From Methanocella arvoryzae MRE50 (GTDB lineage Archaea > Halobacteriota > Methanocellia > Methanocellales > Methanocellaceae): 64,000 nucleotides of DNA. Of the stretch, positions 28,463 through 36,209 are shown piece by piece (positions within the stretch are counted from its first letter, which is position 1; every line of letters starts with the position of its first letter). The notes under the pieces were generated by a model, which did not search any database, was not told the origin of the DNA, and worked only from the letters and a program-made list of their open reading frames with translations. Made by a program: the position numbers and the translations under genes. The stretch spans positions 186,001 through 250,000 of the forward strand of contig NC_009464.1 in the NCBI RefSeq assembly GCF_000063445.1. Reading direction: 5' to 3'.

Positions 28463-28765
28463 TTACCGCAGGTTATCCAGATACCGGGTCTCGAATTCAG
28501 AGCCTTTCATACAGTACATCATATCTTTCATGCCCAGGCCTTGCTTCACCCCGCAAGCAGGACAGTTACACCCGTTGATCTGGCCGATGCACCTGAAACT
28601 ATTGCCCTGGAGACAAAATATGCCTTCATTATCATTCTTTGCGCATTCGGTATACGAAGGACAGACAGGACATTTACATTCATTCGCGAATGTCTGCAGC
28701 TTCGATTTCCGATCTTCCGGCCCGAGATCTTTCAGGCTCTGGACAGTCTCATCAAACTTATCCAT
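28463..28765 (-). CDS. DUF2769 cysteine-rich small protein
   Basis: 100 residues with ten cysteines arranged in clusters: 'CKCPVCPSYTEC', 'CLQGNSF-RC', 'CNCPACGVKQG' and 'MMYC'. This matches the DUF2769 family seen in methanogens, in which the C-P-x-C-P-S-Y motif is typical. Metal or Fe-S binding is likely but unproven. No signal peptide. The N-terminal 25 residues are a charged helix. Convergent with the TRAP operon. Confidence 0.8.
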   Translation of the reverse strand: MDKFDETVQSLKDLGPEDRKSKLQTFANECKCPVCPSYTECAKNDNEGIFCLQGNSFRCIGQINGCNCPACGVKQGLGMKDMMYCMKGSEFETRYLDNLR

Positions 28766-28910
28766 ATGACCACCTCAGGATGAGTTCATTTTGGATTATG
28801 ATAAGTTGTGGCTAAAGTAAAACAGGATCTGAACTGATCTGTCGGATTTTTATGTGAAACCCGGGTACTTTCGTTGAGTATAGTTATTCTTGAAACTTTT
28901 AGGATAGTCA

Positions 28911-29041
28911 GGTACCGTTTACACGAAGTACACAAGGTACACGAAGTACGCGAAGTTTTACGATAAGACCATATTACAGCATGCCATTATTATCGAACTT
29001 TGTGTACCTCGTGTACTTCGCGTACTTCGTGTAAATGGTAC
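28911..29041. repeat. Long inverted repeat of ACGAAGTAC units
   Basis: The left arm 28911-28967 (GGTACC, TTTACACGAAGTAC, ACACGAAGTACGCGAAGTT) is mirrored by the right arm 28990-29041 (AACTTTGTGTACCTCGTG, TACTTCGCGTACTTCGTGTA, GGTAC). Each arm itself consists of repeated ACGAAGTAC words. Together they would fold into a hairpin of about 50 base pairs with a 22-base loop. No gene. Same general style of fold-back repeat as at 932-999. Confidence 0.7.
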
Positions 29042-29149
29042 GGGCACTCATACAAAACCTTCCAGAAGGACAATACTATTCAAACTTTATTGATTGCAGA
29101 ATAGTATGACGACACCCGAAGGTACTCGATCTAAAATAATAAAAGAAGG

Positions 29150-29398
29150 TGGGGTTGAAGAGATTTGAACTCCTGATCGACGGGTCTCTCCGATTGATTG
29201 TCTGGGATTTCACCAGAGAGCGGCGCTCCTGCGCGATTGACGCGCGGGGAACGCTTTGAAATCAGCGCTCCAACGGTTCCTCACAAGCTACCCCGTCGGG
29301 CAGCTTCAGGTGACCCGTTGCTCATCATATTTCTGGAGGGCCTATCAGACCCTTCCACCGCTGGAGCCCGTCGCCATACCTGGCTTGGCCACAACCCC
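29150..29398 (-). tRNA. tRNA-Trp (CCA) with a 175-base intron
   Basis: Minus strand. Exon 1 (29398-29361): acceptor GGGGTTG, D-arm GCC...GGC, anticodon 5' stem ACGGG, loop C-U-CCA-G, so anticodon CCA. Exon 2 (29185-29150): A38, 3' stem CCCGT, T-arm AGGAG-TTCAAAT-CTCTT, acceptor CAACCCC, discriminator A. The exons join to a 74-base tRNA with all stems paired. The intron is at position 37/38, the usual archaeal site. CCA is not encoded. Confidence 0.93.
29186..29360 (-). ncRNA. Box C/D guide RNA inside the tRNA-Trp intron
   Basis: Within the intron: box C TGATGA (29327-29322), D' CTGA (29309-29306), C'-like TTGTGAGG (about 29286-29279) and D CTGA (29265-29262). The guide before D (TTGGAGCG) pairs with the anticodon loop so that the fifth base upstream of D faces C34; the guide before D' (ACGGGTCAC) pairs with exon 2 so that its fifth base faces position 39. 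This is the known self-guided 2'-O-methylation arrangement of euryarchaeal pre-tRNA-Trp. Confidence 0.82.
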
Positions 29399-29461
29399 TG
29401 CGTGCGAACTGTTATTAGCGTTTTTTGATATTAAACATTTCCTTTCGGGAAATGGTATGTA

Positions 29462-29487
29462 AAACGTTTCCGTGGAGGAAACGTTTA
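29462..29487 (-). terminator. Terminator of tRNA-Arg
   Basis: AAACGTTTCC and GGAAACGTTT are perfect ten-base arms around a 5-base loop, directly after the 3' end of tRNA-Arg on the minus strand and followed by TTTT. A second hairpin (CATTTCC / GGAAATG, 29438-29456) follows before the tRNA-Trp promoter. Confidence 0.65.
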
Positions 29488-29488
29488 G

Positions 29489-29563
29489 CGGGCCCGGTGG
29501 GATTCGAACCCACGACCCCCGGCTTAGAAGGCCGGTGCTATATCCTGACTAAGCCACGAGCCC
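29489..29563 (-). tRNA. tRNA-Arg (TCT)
   Basis: Minus strand: acceptor GGGCTCG / CGGGCCC with one G-T pair and discriminator G; anticodon stem CCGGC / GCCGG closing loop CTTCTAA, anticodon TCT; T-arm GTGGG-TTCGAAT-CCCAC. CCA is not encoded. Upstream of tRNA-Trp on the same strand. Confidence 0.95.
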
Positions 29564-29726
29564 AGCCCTGCGATTAAATGTCTGTACTCGTATATAAATG
29601 CTGCGAACGAGAGTATACGATGATTCTTTTTAACCAAAGCTTTATTACTATGCAACCTTTTAAAATAAATATAAATGATATATTAATAGTATTCCTACAA
29701 ACCCTTGAAAGAGAAGGCTGAAAGTT

Positions 29727-30539
29727 ATGCGTTTTAAATCAAAATTGACGGTAATCCTGCTCGTATCGCTGTTACTGACTGCCATACTCGTACCGGCCAT
29801 TGCTGCTGCCCAGTCAACTTCTACGATCACCGGCAGGGTAACCTACCAGGGCAACTACATGGATGGCGTAAAAGTAGAACTGGTCGGCGGAAGCTCGGAC
29901 ACGACGAAGGACGGCGGATACTACACGTTAAGCGTGGTTCCGAATATTGCAGTTACAGTTAGAGCATCTTATGGCACCGACAGCCAGACCAAAACGGTCA
30001 TGGCAGGAGAAGCCGGCAGCACCGTAACTCAGAACTTCGACCTCGCACCGCTTTCGACTGCCAGTCCGATATCCCAGGCACTCGGCCCGAATACTGTCAC
30101 GATTGTAGGCCAGGTAAAATATGACGGGAATCCCTTATCCGGCGTGGATGTTAATGTATCACCGGTGACGGTTGTTACAACCGATAACAGTGGACAATAT
30201 CAGGCGGGAGTCCCCGGAAACCTAAACGTGACCGTGTCAGTGGTGACTGCTGCGGGGTCCGACTCTAAATCGGTTGTCACTCCGGCCTCAGGCACCATGG
30301 TGGTCAACTTGAATGTCTCAGCAACAGGTGCTGCAACCCCAACAGCCGAGCCCACGCCCACACCAGAAGCCACAGCTACACCCGTACCCACTGCGACTGA
30401 AACGATTACGGCAACTCCAGCCCCCACAGCAACGGCTGTGCCGGCTACCCCAACAGCAGCGCCGGCAGGCAGCGAATTAACCATTGCCCTGGCTGCAATC
30501 GGCATCCTCGCTGCCATCGGGCTGTTCAGGCGTAAATAA
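29727..30539 (+). CDS. Surface protein with two carboxypeptidase-regulatory-like domains
   Basis: 270 residues: signal peptide ending near Ala-Ile-Ala-Ala-Ala; two Ig-like CarboxypepD_reg domains (about 33-110 'STITGRVTYQGNYMDGVKVEL' in two parts, and 118-200 'VGQVKYDGNPLSGVDV'); a Thr/Pro/Ala stalk (about 205-245); then a C-terminal helix ending FRRK. The tail 'TAAPAGSE-(hydrophobic)-FRRK' looks like a surface-sorting signal of the PGF-CTERM kind, although Pro-Gly-Phe itself is absent. Tandem paralogue at 30684. SD-like GAAGGCTGAAAG. Adhesion or surface-structure role inferred. Confidence 0.85.
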   Translation: MRFKSKLTVILLVSLLLTAILVPAIAAAQSTSTITGRVTYQGNYMDGVKVELVGGSSDTTKDGGYYTLSVVPNIAVTVRASYGTDSQTKTVMAGEAGSTVTQNFDLAPLSTASPISQALGPNTVTIVGQVKYDGNPLSGVDVNVSPVTVVTTDNSGQYQAGVPGNLNVTVSVVTAAGSDSKSVVTPASGTMVVNLNVSATGAATPTAEPTPTPEATATPVPTATETITATPAPTATAVPATPTAAPAGSELTIALAAIGILAAIGLFRRK

Positions 30540-30559
30540 AAATAGGTATATCGACCACT

Positions 30560-30592
30560 AGCCGGGAGGTTAAGCCTTCCGGCTTCTTTTTT
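30560..30592 (+). terminator. Terminator after the first surface-protein gene
   Basis: AGCCGGGAGG / CCTTCCGGCT with one wobble pair around loop TTAAG, then TTTTTT. Confidence 0.75.
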
Positions 30593-30683
30593 GTAATAAC
30601 ACCATAGTCTAAATGTTGACCTCATTCTATCGAAAAATTTAACTGTAGTAAGTTCCATTCTCACATTAATCGGTTGGATTATA

Positions 30684-31466
30684 ATGTGCTCTAAATACAA
30701 GTTGATAATTATTACACTCTTTATTTTTATTCTGACAATTCCCTGTGCCCAGGCATTTCAGATGGCGCAGGCCCCGATACCGAGTGACTGGGCATACGTG
30801 TCAGGCATAGTCACATATAATGGCAAACCTCAGGACGGCGTTTTAGTGACGGTACCGGGCGGAACCATGGAAGGTAGCTCATTTACCACTCGTGATGGAG
30901 GCTATTATAAAGTATCAGCTTATCCAGGCCTGGTCGTATCTATTAAAGTCAGCTATAAAGGCGCTTCCATGACGAGAAGTGTGGAAACAGGTGGGGAAGG
31001 CAGCAACACCACTTATAATTTTGACCTCACTGGAGTAGAACCTTCCGTATCTGCAACCCCAGTCACGGTGCCCGAAACCATCGTCCTGGTTGGATCTGTC
31101 AAGCATGACGGCAGCCCTGTTCAGGGTGTATTTGTCAACATATCCCCGGTTACCCGTGTGAAGACGGACATGTCCGGCCAGTTCATGGCTACAGTGCCTT
31201 CGGGCGTTAATCTTACAATCTCTGCAGAGACGCCTGCAGGCTTAGTATCGAAGAACGTGACCAGCCCGGTAGAGGGTACAAGCTTCGCGGTCGACCTGAT
31301 CTCAACCAGCCCGGAGCCGACAGTAACAGTAACACCGACGCCTATAGCCCCTACAAGCCTGCCGGCTACACCCACAGCAGCCCCTGCGGGTGGCGAAGTA
31401 CTCCTCATCCTGTCGGTGATCAGCCTGCTGGCGGCCGCATGCTTATTCAGGCACGGGAAGAATTGA
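30684..31466 (+). CDS. Surface protein, tandem paralogue of the gene at 29727
   Basis: 260 residues with the same plan: signal peptide ('IIITLFIFILTIPCAQA'), two CarboxypepD_reg-like domains ('GIVTYNGKPQDGVLVTV', 'GSVKHDGSPVQGVFVNISPV'), a Thr/Pro stalk, and a tail 'TAAPAGGE' before a helix ending FRHGKN. Domain order and stalk match the upstream copy, but the sequences have clearly diverged, so the duplication is not recent. Each copy has its own hairpin terminator and probably its own promoter (AT-rich 30640-30680). Confidence 0.85.
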   Translation: MCSKYKLIIITLFIFILTIPCAQAFQMAQAPIPSDWAYVSGIVTYNGKPQDGVLVTVPGGTMEGSSFTTRDGGYYKVSAYPGLVVSIKVSYKGASMTRSVETGGEGSNTTYNFDLTGVEPSVSATPVTVPETIVLVGSVKHDGSPVQGVFVNISPVTRVKTDMSGQFMATVPSGVNLTISAETPAGLVSKNVTSPVEGTSFAVDLISTSPEPTVTVTPTPIAPTSLPATPTAAPAGGEVLLILSVISLLAAACLFRHGKN

Positions 31467-31476
31467 GATAATCATC

Positions 31477-31513
31477 GGGCTGAAGGAGCCATCCGTCAGC
31501 CCTTAGTTTTTTT
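31477..31513. terminator. Terminator after the second surface-protein gene
   Basis: GGGCTGAAGG / CCGTCAGCCC (one mismatch) with loop AGCCAT, then TTAGTTTTTTT. It reaches the stop codon of the convergent gene at 31512. Confidence 0.7.
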
Positions 31514-31850
31514 AAAGATCTCCGCTGCTGCCTTTAACGTACATAAACGCTTCTACAGGCGTTTTTGAGCCCGCTGGCAGCACCTGTACGGTAATACGCT
31601 TGTACAGCCCTTTCCTGACGCCCTCGTAGTCGTCGAGCGTGCTAAGGTCCCGGCTGCCGATCCCCGTCATCAGAGCGCCCTCTATAACAGAGCCTTTCTC
31701 TTTTATGGCCATAGGATAGCCTGCGTCATGGTCAAAGTACTTGCGATAGCCTTCGACTCTGGCAGGCTTCATCGGGGGAACCCTTCTCAGCAATCTGCTG
31801 AGCACGTCAGGGTCCCTAAGTGTCCCGTAAACGAATATTGTATTAAACAT
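31512..31850 (-). CDS. Gamma-glutamylcyclotransferase-family (AIG2-like) protein
   Basis: 112 residues. The substrate-loop motif YGTLR is at residues 8-12 ('IFVYGTLRDP'), and 'LSTLDDYEGV' supplies the Asp/Glu region typical of the fold. Members cyclise gamma-glutamyl amines or peptides, but small archaeal members have no proven substrate. It is last in a minus-strand cluster with the DUF473 and PAC2 genes (6-base gap to the former). Confidence 0.85.
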   Translation of the reverse strand: MFNTIFVYGTLRDPDVLSRLLRRVPPMKPARVEGYRKYFDHDAGYPMAIKEKGSVIEGALMTGIGSRDLSTLDDYEGVRKGLYKRITVQVLPAGSKTPVEAFMYVKGSSGDL

Positions 31851-31856
31851 ACGTGA

Positions 31857-32246
31857 TCATCTGGCTTCGCACATTGCTACTTCAATAGCATCTACATATA
31901 TGGGCTTATATACTTCGACGGGATAGACATCCCTGACCTTGCCAGTAGAGTGCAATATCAGCTGAATACGGCCTGACAGTGTCTCACGCTCCTCTATGTT
32001 AGACTGGGTGGTATATGTCATCCTGTGCATGCGAATGTCGACTCCCTTGACCATAGCGATACAGCCGCAGAGCCCCGGTACGAGATCGGGCAGCGCCACA
32101 TCTGTCAGGAATACTTTATCTCCGGGGCCGATCTCAGAGAATGCCTGGAGATTATGAGCGCTGCGGATCTCGAAGGTTCTGATGCGCCTGCGCCTGAGAT
32201 CCTGAAGAGATTCCTGTGTAAGACCAGTAATTGCTGCGATCTTCAT
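31857..32246 (-). CDS. DUF473 archaeal protein
   Basis: 129 residues from ATG 32246. The SD GGTGA lies in the end of the preceding PAC2 gene and the start overlaps its stop region by a few bases, so the genes are translationally coupled. The N-terminus 'MKIAAITGL' and 'GDKVFLTDVALPDLVPG' match the DUF473 family, restricted to Euryarchaeota. The part around 40-100 resembles a small beta-barrel. Function unknown. The frame extends upstream to 32336, but that part is inside the PAC2 gene and is not needed. Confidence 0.82.
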   Translation of the reverse strand: MKIAAITGLTQESLQDLRRRRIRTFEIRSAHNLQAFSEIGPGDKVFLTDVALPDLVPGLCGCIAMVKGVDIRMHRMTYTTQSNIEERETLSGRIQLILHSTGKVRDVYPVEVYKPIYVDAIEVAMCEAR

Positions 32247-32250
32247 CTTC

Positions 32251-32994
32251 TCACCCGTACATTGGCAGGTCTTTGGGGGACTGCCTGGCTTCTGCTTCGC
32301 CGATCTGTTCAGATAGCTTGTGGAGCACCTTCTCAATCTCTTCAGCCTGCTCTTCCATAAGCTTGATATCGACGTTGAACCCGTAGAGCCGGTTCATGGC
32401 TTTGACCACTTCGATGCTCGCCCTCGGATCAGGGCTCGGCCCCCGGGTTTCGCCAAGTATGCATATGCCGTCGATGCCGTGGTTCATGCACTCATTCATG
32501 ATTACCCCGGGCACCCCGGTGATTGTGCCCATCTCAAAGATTTCGAGGGTGCCTTTGATCCTGTCAAGGCCTTCCTGGGTGGTTGCGGCGCCGAAAACCT
32601 TGTGCTCCTCCCCCGTAGTTGCCAGCCCTGCAAGAGAAATTATCTCCCTCGGCTGAAGTTCTTTTGCCCATCGGACGATTCCACCGCCGATTTCCCGGCT
32701 TATTATCGGATCGATCGGTATGTCGGAAAAGATGACGATGAGGTTCTTTTCAACGCTCTCGTAGATTCGGACAGGCCCTTTCACCAGGCCCCCGTAAAGG
32801 ATCGCGATGGGAGGGAACAGTTTCGAGTCCACCCGGCCGCAGGGTTTCATGTCAAGCTGCTCTATTAAATACTGGCCTACGATGTTCCCTACCAGGCCCA
32901 TGCCCGGGAAACCTCCGAGGATGATCGGGTTTTTACTCTCTATGTGGTCAGCGATGACCTGAACAAACGGTTCCTCCGCCCTTTCTGGCATCAT
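32251..32994 (-). CDS. PAC2-family proteasome assembly chaperone-like protein
   Basis: 247 residues from ATG 32994; a TATA-like TTATATTTTT centred near 33017 makes this a leaderless start, whereas the longer frame to 33054 would run through the promoter. The PAC2 fold starts 'NPIILGGFPGMGLVGNIVGQYL', with 'ISLAGLATTGEE' and 'GPSPDPRASIEVVKAMN' further on. A charged coiled-coil helix ends the protein. Homologues assist assembly of the archaeal 20S proteasome. First of a three-gene minus-strand operon. Confidence 0.88.
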   Translation of the reverse strand: MMPERAEEPFVQVIADHIESKNPIILGGFPGMGLVGNIVGQYLIEQLDMKPCGRVDSKLFPPIAILYGGLVKGPVRIYESVEKNLIVIFSDIPIDPIISREIGGGIVRWAKELQPREIISLAGLATTGEEHKVFGAATTQEGLDRIKGTLEIFEMGTITGVPGVIMNECMNHGIDGICILGETRGPSPDPRASIEVVKAMNRLYGFNVDIKLMEEQAEEIEKVLHKLSEQIGEAEARQSPKDLPMYG

Positions 32995-33067
32995 CCATAA
33001 TTTGTCATGAAAAAATATAAAACTTTTTAATCCATAGACCGTGGCGACGTCCATTTATATATTGTAG

Positions 33068-33445
33068 GTGAAGGTATCGAAAGCCTTTTACCCCACCAGT
33101 TGCAAACATATCCTCGGTGATAGTATCAGCGAATACAAGTTCAAGCGAGGCTTCAAGCCTGAGACAGAGCGGATTAAAAACGTGCTGGAGGAGGTCTTCC
33201 AGGTGGAGCCGCAGAACGACGGCGACAAGCTCGTCATCCAGTACGGTGCTATAAAAGAGCTGAAGGCCTGGGTTGAGAACAAGAAACTCTTCGTCGAGAC
33301 CAGGTCGGACCTGAGCGTTAAAGATCAGGACGTCATCCTCGATACCAACAAGAAGTTCAGGGACTTTCTGGAAGAAGCCACAGGCTACACAGCGAAAGAG
33401 CGCCTGAAAATGGCGAAGAAGGAAGTTTCGGGCGAAGAGAAGTAA
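33068..33445 (+). CDS. DUF5611 family protein
   Basis: 125 residues, GTG start. The sequence 'KAFYPTSCKHILGDSISEYKFKRGFKPETERIKNVL', quoted here only in part, fits an archaeal family of small alpha/beta proteins; I recall it as DUF5611 with moderate certainty. The core 'KLVIQYGAIKELKAWVENKKLFVETRSD' pattern is two strands, helix, strand. Divergent from the PAC2 gene and followed after 31 bases by the RIO2 kinase gene on the same strand, so probably cotranscribed with it. Confidence 0.72.
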   Translation: MKVSKAFYPTSCKHILGDSISEYKFKRGFKPETERIKNVLEEVFQVEPQNDGDKLVIQYGAIKELKAWVENKKLFVETRSDLSVKDQDVILDTNKKFRDFLEEATGYTAKERLKMAKKEVSGEEK

Positions 33446-33476
33446 CGCCTGCGCATAATTTCCTGGTGCGAAACCA

Positions 33477-34361
33477 ATGATAGATCACGCTGCGGTTTAT
33501 CTGGCCCTGGTGCCCAACGAGAAAAAAGTCCTCCGGGGAGTTGAGGAGGGCATGAAAAGGCACGAGTGGGTACCGGTAGAAGACATCGAGGCTTACGCTG
33601 GCCTTGGTCGTAAGGAGGTCGAATACCGGCTGAACCGGCTGGTCGACATGAAAATCGTCGAGAGGTATATCCAGTCTTATGCTGGCTACCAGCTCAAGTT
33701 CGACGGCTACGATATACTGGCTATCGACGCTTTTGTCAAAAAGGAGACCTTTGGCGCTCTGGGAGAAGTGATCGGGGTGGGCAAGGAGTCAGTCGTTCTG
33801 GCCGCCATGAGCCACAAGCCGGTAGCAGTCAAGTTTCACAGGGAAGGCAGGACCAGCTTTAAGCAGGTGAAAAGGTCCAGGCAGCACCTCGTGGATATAG
33901 AGATCGTGAACTTCTCCTGGCTATACGCCGCGATGCTTGCAGCAAAGCGGGAGTTCGAGGCTATGAAAATCCTCTATCCTGCGGTAAGCATTCCCGAGCC
34001 CATAGACCAGAATCGCCACGCTATTGTCATGAGCGTGGTCAAAGGCATCGAGATGGCAAAGGCTACGCTGGTAGATCCCGAATGGTACCTCGACAGCGTA
34101 ATAGAGCAGGTGAAGAAAGCCTACGAACTTGGCATTATCCACTCTGATCTGTCTGAGTTCAACATCATGGTCAGCGACGAAGGCCTGACGATCATCGATT
34201 GGCCTCAGTATGTGAAGGTTGGCTCGAAGACGGCAGAAGAGATGCTAGAGAGGGATGTCAGGAACGTGCTGACACACTTCGAGAAAAAGTACAGAATAAG
34301 ACGAGACCTGCAGTCGACGATCGGCTACATTAAGGGAAAAGAGAGCGGCAAGCAGTCATAG
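33477..34361 (+). CDS. rio2: RIO2 atypical serine/threonine kinase
   Basis: 294 residues. N-terminal winged helix (about 1-90), then the RIO kinase domain: glycine loop 'IGVGKESVVLAA', Lys in 'PVAVKFHREG', catalytic loop 'HSDLSEFNIM' and metal-binding 'IIDWPQYV' (D in place of DFG, as in RIO2). RIO2 acts in 30S ribosomal subunit maturation. The last residues overlap the end of the convergent hypothetical gene by 6 bases. Follows the DUF5611 gene closely. Confidence 0.94.
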   Translation: MIDHAAVYLALVPNEKKVLRGVEEGMKRHEWVPVEDIEAYAGLGRKEVEYRLNRLVDMKIVERYIQSYAGYQLKFDGYDILAIDAFVKKETFGALGEVIGVGKESVVLAAMSHKPVAVKFHREGRTSFKQVKRSRQHLVDIEIVNFSWLYAAMLAAKREFEAMKILYPAVSIPEPIDQNRHAIVMSVVKGIEMAKATLVDPEWYLDSVIEQVKKAYELGIIHSDLSEFNIMVSDEGLTIIDWPQYVKVGSKTAEEMLERDVRNVLTHFEKKYRIRRDLQSTIGYIKGKESGKQS

Positions 34362-34760
34362 CCGGGTATACCGGACGGAGCCAGTCATATCTGCGATCAG
34401 ATATGGACCTTCACGATCATCTTTTCGCAGCGACACGAACATGCAGTGCTCCTGCAAACAATTTTCAGCATTCTGCAGGACAAGGTAAAACCGGTGGTCA
34501 GGCCAGATATAGTAAAAGCCGGAAAAGTGCTCATGTGTCAGGCCGAGAATGCAGTCCATCGATACTTCACGCTCTTTGTCGTCAAACCTGAGTGTCCTGA
34601 TGAGAAGCTGGCCACAGGCTACGTTATCCTTGTTAACCCATGTGCCGGCAATTTCGGAGCTTTCGACTGGATAATCCATAACCGGAGCAGGGTTACAATC
34701 AAGTCTGCTATCACCGGTTTGTGATAGAGCCTGCCTCGAGTCAAACATCATTCCTGCCAC
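34356..34760 (-). CDS. Hypothetical protein (134 aa)
   Basis: GTG 34760 has a GGTGA SD nearby; internal ATGs at 34751 and 34748 are alternatives. The protein is beta-rich, with 'GTWVNKDNVACGQLLIRTLRF' and repeated aromatic residues ('FSGFYYIWPDHRFYLVL'), perhaps a small barrel. Four cysteines without a clear metal motif. No family recognised. Its end overlaps RIO2 by 6 bases, tail to tail. Confidence 0.65.
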   Translation of the reverse strand: MAGMMFDSRQALSQTGDSRLDCNPAPVMDYPVESSEIAGTWVNKDNVACGQLLIRTLRFDDKEREVSMDCILGLTHEHFSGFYYIWPDHRFYLVLQNAENCLQEHCMFVSLRKDDREGPYLIADMTGSVRYTRL

Positions 34761-34899
34761 AGGTTCACCCGCTTATAACAGGAATATTTTATAGAAGTTA
34801 CTATTTAAGCCTTTTATAACAAGTATATAATCGCTATTCGGTAATTAGAGATCGCTTAAAGCAGTAATTTTAAAAAGTAAGAGGAGGATAACCGTAGCC

Positions 34900-34926
34900 T
34901 TGATGACAGGTACCGGTATCCCCTGA
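34900..34926 (+). CDS. Candidate SD-led minigene of 8 codons
   Basis: A promoter-like AAGTATATAAT (34819-34829) is followed about 55 bases later by a strong SD AAGAGGAGG (34878-34887) and then GTA-GCC-TTG-ATG-ACA...CCC-TGA. Starting at TTG 34900 gives 8 codons; ATG 34903 gives 7; GTA 34894 would give 10. It ends 8 bases before the metK stop codon on the other strand. Either a very short peptide or the remnant of a lost gene. Confidence 0.3.
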   Translation: MMTGTGIP

Positions 34927-34933
34927 TCTCAGT

Positions 34934-36115
34934 TTACAGGCCTGCCTCTTTTCTCAGTAGCTCGGCCTTATCGGTGCGCTCCCAGGTGAAGTCCGGGTCG
35001 TTCCGGCCGAAGTGGCCGTATGCCGCAGTCTTCTTGTATATAGGCCTGCGCAGCTTGAGGCTCTTGATGATTCCGGCCGGAGTCAGGTCAAAGTGCTCTC
35101 TTACAAGTTCATGGATCTTCTTCTCGGAGATCGTATTGGTACCGTAGGTGTCGATCATGATCGACACTGGCTCTGCTACGCCGATTGCATATGCTACCTC
35201 GATCTCGCATCTCGTGGCGAGCCCTGCGGCGACAAGGTTCTTAGCCACGTATCTGGCCGCATAGCATGCGGAGCGGTCCACCTTGGACGGGTCCTTACCA
35301 GAGAAAGCCCCGCCTCCGTGCCTGCCCATGCCACCGTAAGTGTCCACGATGATCTTCCTGCCGGTCAGGCCGGTATCGGCATGCGGGCCTCCGAGGACGA
35401 ACCTGCCCGTCGGGTTGATGTGCACTTTGGTCTTCTTCGGATCGAAGAACCCTTCGGGCATCACGGGCTTGATCACATGCTCTATAATCTCTTTCCTGAG
35501 CTGTTCATTCGTGACGTCAGGGCTGTGCTGGGTCGATACGACGACGGTGTGTACTTTGGACGGCTTGCCGTTGACGTACTCTATGGTGACCTGAGTCTTA
35601 CCGTCCGGCCTGAGGTAATTTTCTGCCTTGCCATCGGGCCTTTTGCAGGTAAGCTCGCCGGACTTGCGGACCTCTGCAAGCCGCATGGACAGCTTGTGAG
35701 CAAGCGAAATTGGCATAGGCATCAGTTCGGGAGTCTCGTTGCAGGCAAAGCCGAACATCATGCCCTGGTCGCCGGCGCCGAGGTTGTCCACGCCAATGGA
35801 AATGTCGGGCGACTGCTCGTCGATGGAAGTGATGACTGCACAGTTATCGGCGTCGAAGCCATACTTGGCTCGTGTGTATCCGATGTCACGGATGGTGTCC
35901 CGGACCAGCCGGGGTATGTCGACATAAGTGCTGGTAGTGATTTCGCCTGCGACAATGGCCATACCAGTGGTGACGAGCGTTTCGCAAGCGACTCTGCCGA
36001 GGGGGTCTTTGGTAAGGATAGCATCTAGAACTGCATCGGATATCTGATCAGCGATCTTATCCGGGTGCCCTTCAGTGACCGACTCGGATGTGAAAAGGTG
36101 TTTCTCCACGCTCAT
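34934..36115 (-). CDS. metK: S-adenosylmethionine synthetase, bacterial type
   Basis: Makes S-adenosylmethionine from methionine and ATP. 393 residues from ATG 36115 ('[20 protein letters not shown]'), preceded by GGGGAA. Three-domain bacterial MetK: '[17 protein letters not shown]' (methionine/ATP), '[16 protein letters not shown]' (the GAGDQG signature) and '[20 protein letters not shown]' (the second signature, P-loop-like). Most archaea instead use an unrelated-looking archaeal MAT, so this gene is probably bacterial in origin. SAM is needed by the radical-SAM and methylation enzymes of the cell. Confidence 0.95.
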   Translation of the reverse strand: MSVEKHLFTSESVTEGHPDKIADQISDAVLDAILTKDPLGRVACETLVTTGMAIVAGEITTSTYVDIPRLVRDTIRDIGYTRAKYGFDADNCAVITSIDEQSPDISIGVDNLGAGDQGMMFGFACNETPELMPMPISLAHKLSMRLAEVRKSGELTCKRPDGKAENYLRPDGKTQVTIEYVNGKPSKVHTVVVSTQHSPDVTNEQLRKEIIEHVIKPVMPEGFFDPKKTKVHINPTGRFVLGGPHADTGLTGRKIIVDTYGGMGRHGGGAFSGKDPSKVDRSACYAARYVAKNLVAAGLATRCEIEVAYAIGVAEPVSIMIDTYGTNTISEKKIHELVREHFDLTPAGIIKSLKLRRPIYKKTAAYGHFGRNDPDFTWERTDKAELLRKEAGL

Positions 36116-36209
36116 AAATTTCCCCATATCAATGGATAGACTTTTATTATCCAAGCAAGCATTAATATTTATCGGTCTCTCCATTACTACAGGTAATATA
36201 GGATTGTAT

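Noticed and set aside
35012-36028. 338-residue plus-strand frame
   Set aside because: Antisense of metK. High GC at third positions removes stops on the opposite strand.
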